Shown here one piece after another: positions 6,152-11,820 of a stretch of 13,606 nt of DNA. The DNA comes from Actinomycetota bacterium (lineage in GTDB: Bacteria > Actinomycetota > Actinomycetes > JACCUZ01), in the NCBI GenBank assembly GCA_030841245.1, contig JAVEDG010000100.1, forward strand, positions 1 through 13,606, given 5' to 3'. Made by a program: the position numbers and the translations under genes. The notes beneath the pieces were generated by a model, which did no database searches, was not told where the DNA came from, and saw only the letters and a program-made list of their open reading frames with translations. Positions within the stretch are counted from its first letter, which is position 1. Every line of letters starts with the position of its first letter.

Positions 6152-7953
6152 GCCAGACCGTTGCCGACTATGTCCTGTCCAGGCTGCGCGACTGGGGCAT
6201 CGAGCACGTCTTCGGCTACGCGGGTGACGGCATCAACGGGCTGCTCGCCGCGTGGCAGAGGGCGGAGAACTCGCCCCAGTTCGTCCAGGCCCGCCACGAG
6301 GAGATGGCGGCGTTCGAAGCGGTCGGCTACGCGAAGTTCTCCGGCCGGCTCGGTGTCTGCACCGCCACCAGCGGGCCGGGCGCGATCCACCTGCTCAACG
6401 GCCTGTACGACGCGAAGCTGGACCACGTCCCGGTCGTCGCGATCGTCGGTCAGACCAGCCGGTCGGCCATGGGCGGCAGCTACCAGCAGGAGGTCGACCT
6501 CCTGACGCTCTACAAGGACGTCGCGAACGAGTACTGCCAGATGGTCACCGTGCCCGAGCAGCTGCCCAACGTGCTCGATCGGGCCATCCGGATCGCCTCG
6601 GCCAAGCGCACCGTGACGGCATTGATCATCCCGTCCGACGTCCAGGAGCTCGACTACTCCGGCCCCACGCACGCGTTCAAGATGGTCCCCTCCAGCCTGG
6701 ACCAGACCTGGGCGGCGCCGGCGCCCACGGCCGCCGACGTGCAGCGAGCGGCCGATGTGCTCAACTCGGGCAGCAAGGTCGCGATCCTGGTCGGCCAGGG
6801 GGCCCGTGGCGCGGCCGCAGAGGTCACCCAGGTCGCGGACCAGCTCGGCGCGGGCGTCGCCAAGGCACTGCTCGGCAAGGACGTGCTGTCCGACGAGCTG
6901 CCGTGGGTCACCGGCAGCATCGGCTTGCTCGGCACCCGCCCTTCGTACGAGCTGATGACCGGGTGCGACACCCTGCTCGTCATCGGCTCCAACTTCCCCT
7001 ACACCCAGTTCCTGCCCAAGTTCTCCGGCGACGGACCCGGCGTCCGTGCCGTGCAGATCGACATCGAGCCGACCATGATCGGGATGCGCTACCCGTTCGA
7101 GGTCAACCTCGTCGGAGATGCCGCGGAGACCCTGCGTGCCCTGCTGCCGAGCCTGACCCGCCAGGACGACCGCTCGTGGCGCGAGGGCGTCGAGAAGCAC
7201 GTCAAGCGCTGGTGGGAGGTGATGGAGCGGCGAGCCGGTGTCTCGGCCGACCCGGTCAACCCCGAGCTGGTCTTCCACGAGCTGTCGCCGCGCCTCCCGG
7301 ACGACGCCATGATCTGCGCCGACTCGGGATCAGGGACGAACTGGTACGCCAGGCACGTCAAGATGCGCGGCCGGATGCGCGGCACGCTCTCCGGGACACT
7401 GGCCACCATGGGGTGCGGCGTCCCCTACGCGATCGGAGCCAAGTACGCGCACCCTGACCGACCGGCCTACGCCATGGTCGGGGACGGCGCGATGCAGATG
7501 AACGGCATCAACGAGCTCATCACCATCGCGAAGTACTGGGAGTCCTGGGCCGACCCGCGCCTGGTCGTCGCCGTGCTGCACAACAACGACCTCAACCAGG
7601 TGACCTGGGAGCTGCGTGCGATGGGTGGCTCGCCACAGTTCCTGCCGTCCCAGCACCTGCCCGACTTCCCTTACGCCGGCTTCGCCCGCAGCCTCGGTCT
7701 GCACGGCATCCTGGTGGAGAAGCCGGACGAGGTCGGCCCGGCGTGGGACGAGGCGATGGCCGCCGACCGCCCGTGCGTCGTCGAGTTCGTCACCGACCCG
7801 GCGGTCCCGCCGATCCCGCCGCACGCGACGTGGGACCAGATGGAGAAGGCGCTCGAGTCCATCGTCCGCGGGGACGCCGACCGGGTCGACGTCGTCAAGC
7901 AAGGCATCAAGGCGAAGATGCAGGACTTCCTGCCGGGCGGCCGCGACGTGTGA
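6148..7953 (+). CDS. Thiamine-diphosphate-dependent enzyme, pyruvate oxidase / acetolactate synthase-like
   Basis: A 601-aa member of the ThDP decarboxylase superfamily that includes pyruvate oxidase (PoxB), acetolactate synthase and related enzymes. The N-terminal pyrimidine-binding domain opens with VADYVLSRLRDWGIEHVFGY and carries the catalytic glutamate Glu51 in ARHEEMAAFEA. The middle domain is of the FAD/nucleotide-binding type (VAILVGQGARGA). The C-terminal ThDP domain has the GDG-N30-NN metal and diphosphate motif: GDGAMQMNG from G445 to N479-N480. Length is close to PoxB (about 570-600). The ATG has GAGGAG five bases upstream and overlaps the previous stop. Placed directly after a hydroxyacid dehydrogenase, an oxidative decarboxylation of the 2-oxoacid product (such as pyruvate to acetate or acetyl phosphate) is a reasonable inference. 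The acetolactate synthase alternative is less likely without a regulatory subunit nearby, and other carboligases cannot be excluded. Confidence 0.88.
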   Translation: MSQTVADYVLSRLRDWGIEHVFGYAGDGINGLLAAWQRAENSPQFVQARHEEMAAFEAVGYAKFSGRLGVCTATSGPGAIHLLNGLYDAKLDHVPVVAIVGQTSRSAMGGSYQQEVDLLTLYKDVANEYCQMVTVPEQLPNVLDRAIRIASAKRTVTALIIPSDVQELDYSGPTHAFKMVPSSLDQTWAAPAPTAADVQRAADVLNSGSKVAILVGQGARGAAAEVTQVADQLGAGVAKALLGKDVLSDELPWVTGSIGLLGTRPSYELMTGCDTLLVIGSNFPYTQFLPKFSGDGPGVRAVQIDIEPTMIGMRYPFEVNLVGDAAETLRALLPSLTRQDDRSWREGVEKHVKRWWEVMERRAGVSADPVNPELVFHELSPRLPDDAMICADSGSGTNWYARHVKMRGRMRGTLSGTLATMGCGVPYAIGAKYAHPDRPAYAMVGDGAMQMNGINELITIAKYWESWADPRLVVAVLHNNDLNQVTWELRAMGGSPQFLPSQHLPDFPYAGFARSLGLHGILVEKPDEVGPAWDEAMAADRPCVVEFVTDPAVPPIPPHATWDQMEKALESIVRGDADRVDVVKQGIKAKMQDFLPGGRDV

Positions 7954-9071
7954 TGGGTGTCGTGACTCCTGCGACCGAGCGGTTCGGCGTCGTCGAGAGC
8001 GTCACCACGACGACCTCGACGATCCCGACCGACGCTCCCGAGGGGGACGGCACCCTGACATGGGACTCGACCACCGTCGTGGTGGTGGAGGTGTCCAGCG
8101 ACGGGGTGATCGGGACCGGCTGGACCTACGGCTCCCCGGCGTGCGCGTCGGTCGTCGAGCAGGTGCTGGCTCCGTTGCTCATCGGCCGTGGGCCCCTCGA
8201 CGTCACCGGGTGCTGGTCCGCGATGGTGGCGGCGCTGCGCAACATCGGCCGTCCCGGCATCGGCGGGATGGCCCTGTCCGCAGTCGACTGCGCCCTGTGG
8301 GACCTCAAGGCCCGCCTGCTCGACGTGCCGCTGCACCGACTACTCGGTTGCGTGCACGACTCTGTGCCCGTCTACGGGTCCGGTGGGTTCACGACGTACG
8401 ACGACGACCAGCTGGCCGAGCAGCTCTCCGGCTGGGTCACCGAACGGATACCGCGGGTCAAGATCAAGATCGGTGAGTCGTGGGGCCGGGCCGAGGCCCG
8501 TGACCTGCGTCGGGTTCGACATGCCCGTGAGGTCGTCGGCCCGCAGACCGAGCTGTACGTCGATGCGAACGGCGGCTACCAGGTGGGGCAGGCTGTCCGG
8601 GTCGCCCGGGCCCTGGACGAGCTGGACGTCCGTTGGTTCGAGGAACCGGTCTCCTCCGACGACCCCGCGGGGCTGGAAGTCGTGCGCCGTTCCACGGCCG
8701 CCGACGTGACGGCCGGCGAGTACGGCTACGACCTGGCCTACTTCGGCCGCATGGTCGGCTGCGTCGACTGCATCCAGGTCGACGTCACCCGCTGCGGTGG
8801 CATCACCGAGCTGCTGCGGGTCGCCGCGCTGGCCGCGGCCTCCCGGCTGCAGGTGTCCGGCCACTGCGCCCCGCACCAGCACGTCGCGGCGCTCTCGGCG
8901 GTCCCCAACCTGCGCCACCTGGAGTGGTTCCACGACCATGTGCGGATCGAGCGGATGATCTTCGAGGGCACCCTGGACCCGGACCACGGCTGCCTGCGGC
9001 CGCGCGACGACCGGCCCGGGCACGGGCTGGACCTGCGGCGGGACGTCCTCGACGGGTTCCGCGCGGCCTGA
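7953..9071 (+). CDS. Enolase-superfamily enzyme (mandelate racemase / sugar-acid dehydratase-like)
   Basis: A 372-aa member of the enolase superfamily, mandelate-racemase-like branch, which abstracts a proton next to a carboxylate to racemise or dehydrate acid sugars and related acids. Active-site pieces are in the expected order: the KxK motif Lys170/Lys172 (RVKIKIGES), magnesium ligands Asp204 (YVDANGGY), Glu230 or Glu231 (WFEEP) and Glu256 (TAGEYGYD), then Asp277 (QVDVTRCGG) and His304 or His308 (GHCAPHQH), with Glu324 in LEWFHDH. The N-terminal capping domain occupies roughly residues 10-130. The true ATG at 7953 shares one base with the preceding stop (TGATG), so translation is coupled; the frame extends upstream to 7743 only as an overlap. 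The substrate is unknown; a sugar acid or other 2-hydroxyacid feeding the upstream oxidising enzymes is possible. No separate promoter is needed. Confidence 0.87.
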   Translation: MGVVTPATERFGVVESVTTTTSTIPTDAPEGDGTLTWDSTTVVVVEVSSDGVIGTGWTYGSPACASVVEQVLAPLLIGRGPLDVTGCWSAMVAALRNIGRPGIGGMALSAVDCALWDLKARLLDVPLHRLLGCVHDSVPVYGSGGFTTYDDDQLAEQLSGWVTERIPRVKIKIGESWGRAEARDLRRVRHAREVVGPQTELYVDANGGYQVGQAVRVARALDELDVRWFEEPVSSDDPAGLEVVRRSTAADVTAGEYGYDLAYFGRMVGCVDCIQVDVTRCGGITELLRVAALAAASRLQVSGHCAPHQHVAALSAVPNLRHLEWFHDHVRIERMIFEGTLDPDHGCLRPRDDRPGHGLDLRRDVLDGFRAA

Positions 9072-9102
9072 GCCGCATGACCGGCGCCATGCCGTCCGTA
9101 GC

Positions 9103-9128
9103 CGTTTCGCCAGGCGGGCCACGGGTAC
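9103..9128 (+). promoter_or_regulatory. Strong candidate stress-sigma promoter of the antiporter genes
   Basis: GTTT at 9104-9107, a 15-base spacer and GGGTAC at 9123-9128 fit the actinobacterial SigB-type consensus (GNNT/GTTT-N14-16-GGGTAY) without mismatch. Transcription should start around 9134-9138, at or within a few bases of the mrpE GTG at 9138. This would give a leaderless mRNA and would explain why no ribosome-binding site is visible there. The element lies in the only intergenic gap (66 bases) of the ten-gene array. Confidence 0.5.
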
Positions 9129-9137
9129 CGGCCCCCC

Positions 9138-9635
9138 GTGCGCGTGCTCGCTCTGCTTGCATGGTGCTTCCTGGCCTGGCTGATGCTGGCCTGGATGCTG
9201 ACCGCCGAGTCGCTCGTCGTGGGGGCTGCGGTGTCGGCCGCGGTGGCCCTGGCGTGCGCGCCGCTCGGGACGGTCGCCGGCCCCTGGGTGCTGCTGCAGC
9301 CACGACGTCTGGTCGCCTCGGTGCGTCTGGGCGCGGACCTGCTCGGCCGGATCGTGATGGCCAACCTGCGGCTGAGCGCCTGGGTCTGGCGGGGCGGGAA
9401 GCCGCCCGCGAGCGGCATGGTCGACGTACCGACCCGCTGGCCCGGCTCGGGTGGGGTCGCGGCGACCGGCCTGCTCAGCTCGCTGGTGGTCGACAACCAG
9501 ATCGTCGACGTCGACCTCGAACACGGCAGGCTGCTCTACCACGCGCTGGACGTGCCGGTAGGCGACGCGGAGGACGCCTATGCCGCGGTCAACGGGCCGA
9601 TCGAAGCACGGCTACGACCCCTGGTGCGTCGATGA
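9138..9635 (+). CDS. mrpE: Mrp-type Na+/H+ antiporter subunit E (MnhE/MrpE; MbhA-like)
   Basis: A 165-aa membrane protein of the MNHE family, a small subunit of the multi-subunit Mrp cation/proton antiporter. Two hydrophobic segments lie at the N-terminus (VLALLAWCFLAWLMLAWML and SLVVGAAVSAAVALACA), followed by an amphipathic cytoplasmic part with LLGRIVMANLRLSAWVW and the family-typical LSSLVVDNQIVDVDLEHGRLLYHALDV region. The GTG at 9138 has no recognisable ribosome-binding site; it lies ten bases after a GGGTAC box, so leaderless translation is likely. A second in-frame GTG at 9144 is possible. Its stop overlaps the mrpF start (ATGA). It is the first of seven coupled antiporter genes. Confidence 0.87.
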   Translation: MRVLALLAWCFLAWLMLAWMLTAESLVVGAAVSAAVALACAPLGTVAGPWVLLQPRRLVASVRLGADLLGRIVMANLRLSAWVWRGGKPPASGMVDVPTRWPGSGGVAATGLLSSLVVDNQIVDVDLEHGRLLYHALDVPVGDAEDAYAAVNGPIEARLRPLVRR

Positions 9636-9892
9636 CCGGGCTGATGGGCACGGCCGCGCTGCTCGAGCTGTTGGTGGTGGGGGTGCTCGTCGTGCGGCTG
9701 GCGGCCGGACCGACGGTGTCGGACCGCATCGTGGCGCTCAACGCGATCTCCACGCAGATCACGTTGAGCCTGGTCTGCCTGGCGATCTGGGCGGACCGGT
9801 CGCTGTACCTCGACGTCGGGCTCTGGCTCGGCTCGTTCAGCTACCTCGGCACGCTGCTGTGGGCCCGCTTCCTCGAGCGTGGCCTGCTGTGA
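9632..9892 (+). CDS. mrpF: Mrp-type antiporter subunit F (MnhF/MrpF; MbhB-like)
   Basis: An 86-aa protein with three hydrophobic helices, the usual size and build of MrpF/PhaF. Diagnostic is the cytoplasmic loop VRLAAGPTVSDRIVALNAIS after the first helix, containing the conserved GPTxxDRIxAxN motif. The ATG overlaps the mrpE stop by four bases (ATGA), so it is translationally coupled, and the end overlaps mrpG in the same way. The start is fixed by this overlap; the frame is open far upstream only through antisense-like coding in the enolase-type gene region. MrpF is a structural subunit whose exact part in ion transport is unclear. Confidence 0.9.
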   Translation: MTGLMGTAALLELLVVGVLVVRLAAGPTVSDRIVALNAISTQITLSLVCLAIWADRSLYLDVGLWLGSFSYLGTLLWARFLERGLL

Positions 9893-10230
9893 GAACCGTC
9901 GTCGCGGCGCTGCTGGTGCTGGTGGGTCTGTGGTTCTCGCTGTCCGGTGCGGTGGGCGTGCTGCGCATGCCCGATGTCTACAGCCGGGTCCAGAGCGGCA
10001 CCAAGGCGATCACGATGGGAGCCCTTCCGGTGCTGCTGGCCTCCGCGGTCGCGACCGGCGTCACGTCGTACAACACGAGCCGCGCCGTCCTCATCGGCCT
10101 CCTCATCGCGATCACCAACCCGGCCGCCTCGCACGCCCTGGTCCGGGCGGCGTACCGAGCCGGCATCCCACAGTGGTCCGGCGCGGTCCGCGACGACGGC
10201 CACCGACACGAGCCGGACCGGTCCCGGTGA
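9889..10230 (+). CDS. mrpG: Mrp-type antiporter subunit G (MnhG/MrpG; MbhC-like)
   Basis: A 113-aa protein of the MnhG/PhaG family. Three hydrophobic segments are visible; the family signature LRMPDVYSRVQSGTKAITMGA follows the first helix, and the third helix contains LLIAITNPAASHALVRAAY, where the usual xTxPxxxHxIxRAA pattern is kept. The C-terminal tail is charged and His/Asp/Arg-rich. The GTG start overlaps the mrpF stop (GTGA). It is the third gene of the E-F-G block that in archaeal membrane-bound hydrogenases is called mbhA-B-C. Confidence 0.9.
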   Translation: MRTVVAALLVLVGLWFSLSGAVGVLRMPDVYSRVQSGTKAITMGALPVLLASAVATGVTSYNTSRAVLIGLLIAITNPAASHALVRAAYRAGIPQWSGAVRDDGHRHEPDRSR

Positions 10231-10532
10231 GCCTGTTCTGGCTGCTCGACTACGTCTGCCTCGCGCTGCTCCTGGCCTGCGCGTTCCTCGTCGTGGTGCT
10301 GCGCAACCTCAGTGGAGCGGTCATGGCGCTCTCGGCGACGGGCGGCCTGCTCACCTTCGTCTTCGTCCTCCTCGGGGCTCCCGACGACGCGCATGCGGAA
10401 GCTGTCGTCGGCGCGGTCGCGCTCCCGACGCTCTACCTCGTGGCGCTCGGCAAGATCCGCACGGACGTGGAGGACGCGGGCGACATCGGCGAGGTCGACG
10501 CGCACCCGGCCGACCCAGGGAGCGGTTCGTGA
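10227..10532 (+). CDS. MbhD/DUF4040-type antiporter subunit (free-standing MrpA C-terminal module)
   Basis: A 101-aa membrane protein of the MbhD (DUF4040) family. Classical Mrp systems carry this module as the C-terminal part of MrpA; in archaeal membrane-bound hydrogenases and here it is a separate gene. Three hydrophobic helices lie at about residues 4-25, 29-50 and 58-75. The family core is recognisable as RNLSGAVMALSATGG and APDDAHAEAVVGA, with Glu58 at the position of the conserved acidic residue of the APDxAxTEAxVG motif. The usual Leu-Thr before it are replaced by Ala-His. The tail after residue 78 is acidic. The GTG start overlaps the mrpG stop (GTGA), and the end overlaps the next start. 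Predicted to help line the sodium/proton path, by family analogy. Confidence 0.82.
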   Translation: MSLFWLLDYVCLALLLACAFLVVVLRNLSGAVMALSATGGLLTFVFVLLGAPDDAHAEAVVGAVALPTLYLVALGKIRTDVEDAGDIGEVDAHPADPGSGS

Positions 10533-11455
10533 CCGGGCGTCAGGAGAGCCACGACGAGCACGGGCGGCACCGGACCTGGGCCGCGGTGGCCCTCGTCGCG
10601 GGAATGGCGGTCCTGCTGCTCCTGGCCGTCACCGATCTGCCCCGCGAGGCGGCTCCGCTGCCGACCGTCGCACGGGAGGCGATGACCTCCGCGCTGCCCG
10701 CGTGGGGCAGCACCGAGCCGGTGAGCGTCGTCGTCTACGGCTCGCGCGGGTTCGACACGTTCGGCGAGACGTTCCTGCTGCTCGCCGCCGTCGCGAGCGT
10801 GCTGCTCCTCACCCGGCGCCGTGAGCGCCGAGCGGGCTTCCAGGGCGAGGAGGTGGCGGCGACCCGCGAGCGCTCCGAGCAGGATCCGCACCCGACGTCC
10901 GGGCGCAACGAGCGAGAAGCCCGCGCAGCAGAGCGGGAGGAGGAGCGCGAGGACTCCGACGGGCCCGACGCGAGCTGGTCGGTGCCACCGCGGCTGCCCG
11001 GGCTCACGGTCGTGGTGCAGGGGGCGGCCCGGGTCCTCGCCCCGGCGTTGGCAGTGGCAGGTCTCTACCTGTTCGCGTTCGGGTCCTCCCCGGGCGGCGG
11101 CTTCCCCGCCGGTGGGGTGGCGCTGGGAGTCCTGCTGCTGCTCTACGCGGCTTTCGGCCGTCACCTCGTGCGCCAGGTCACATCAGCAGCAGGGGTCGAG
11201 GTCGTGGAGCTGGCCGGCGCAGCCGTGATCGTGCTCATCGCCGTGGTGGGGCTGGTGGCCGAGGGCTCGCTGACCGCCAACTGGCTGCCGCTGACACGAC
11301 CAGGAGGCTTTCGCTCCGGCGGGATCCTGCAGCCCTTCTCCGGTGCCGAGCTGGTCGAGGTCGGCACCGGGCTGGTACTCGTCACGTTCGCCCTGCTGGA
11401 CCTGCGCCATGACTGGGCCGACGACACGCCCGAAGGTCCGGGTCGCGAGCAGTGA
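10529..11455 (+). CDS. mrpB: MbhE-MrpB fusion subunit of the antiporter
   Basis: A 308-aa membrane protein that joins two modules. Residues about 16-95 are MbhE-like: a first helix (AVALVAGMAVLLLLAV), an external loop, and the YGSRGFDTFGE motif (70-80) that precedes a second helix. Residues about 96-155 are a highly charged Arg/Glu-rich linker with no hydrophobic segment. Residues about 158-297 are a MnhB/MrpB domain with four helices and the PGGGFPAGG motif (188-196). In most MrpB proteins a HGHxxPGGGFqGG pattern is seen; here the two histidines are missing (FAFGSSPGGGF). Ordinary MrpB is about 140 aa, so this is roughly double length. The GTG start overlaps the MbhD-like stop (GTGA); the end overlaps mrpC. 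The symbol is for the C-terminal domain. Confidence 0.83.
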   Translation: MTGRQESHDEHGRHRTWAAVALVAGMAVLLLLAVTDLPREAAPLPTVAREAMTSALPAWGSTEPVSVVVYGSRGFDTFGETFLLLAAVASVLLLTRRRERRAGFQGEEVAATRERSEQDPHPTSGRNEREARAAEREEEREDSDGPDASWSVPPRLPGLTVVVQGAARVLAPALAVAGLYLFAFGSSPGGGFPAGGVALGVLLLLYAAFGRHLVRQVTSAAGVEVVELAGAAVIVLIAVVGLVAEGSLTANWLPLTRPGGFRSGGILQPFSGAELVEVGTGLVLVTFALLDLRHDWADDTPEGPGREQ

Positions 11456-11820
11456 TCGTCGGCAACTACCTGGCTGCGGCCGCGCTGTTCCTGCTCGGCC
11501 TGTTCACCGTTCTCTCCCGGCGCAACCTGGTCAAGATCGTCATGGGGCTCTCGCTCATGGAGTCCTCGACCTACCTGTTGCTCATCTCGATGGCGTACCG
11601 GAGCGGGTCCACGGCCCCGGTGCTGCTCAGCCCACCGTCCGGGAGCACTGAGCAGAGCCTGGCCCGCGGCAACGTCGCCGACCCGGTGCTGCAGAACTTC
11701 TGCCTGACCGCGATCGTGATCGGTGTCGCCGTCACAGCGGTCTTCCTCTCGGTCGTCGTGCGAGTGGCGCAGCACCAGCGCAGCACCGACTCGGACCAGG
11801 TCCGTGGGATGCGCGGGTGA
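11452..11820 (+). CDS. mrpC: Mrp-type antiporter subunit C (MnhC/MrpC; NuoK-like; MbhG-like)
   Basis: A 122-aa protein of the NuoK/MnhC family, with three hydrophobic helices at about residues 3-21, 27-47 and 82-107. The conserved loop RNLVKIVMGLSLMESSTYLLL carries Glu37 inside the second helix, and the signature DPVLQNFCLTAIVIGVAVTA matches the DPLPQALVLTAIVIGFA motif of MrpC. NuoK-type subunits carry buried acidic residues used in proton movement. The GTG start overlaps the end of the MbhE-MrpB gene, and the stop overlaps the next start (GTGA). Confidence 0.88.
   Translation: MIVGNYLAAAALFLLGLFTVLSRRNLVKIVMGLSLMESSTYLLLISMAYRSGSTAPVLLSPPSGSTEQSLARGNVADPVLQNFCLTAIVIGVAVTAVFLSVVVRVAQHQRSTDSDQVRGMRG

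Noticed and set aside
5887..7278. Minus-strand open frame of 463 codons
   Set aside because: Antisense to the dehydrogenase end and the ThDP enzyme; no domain recognised.
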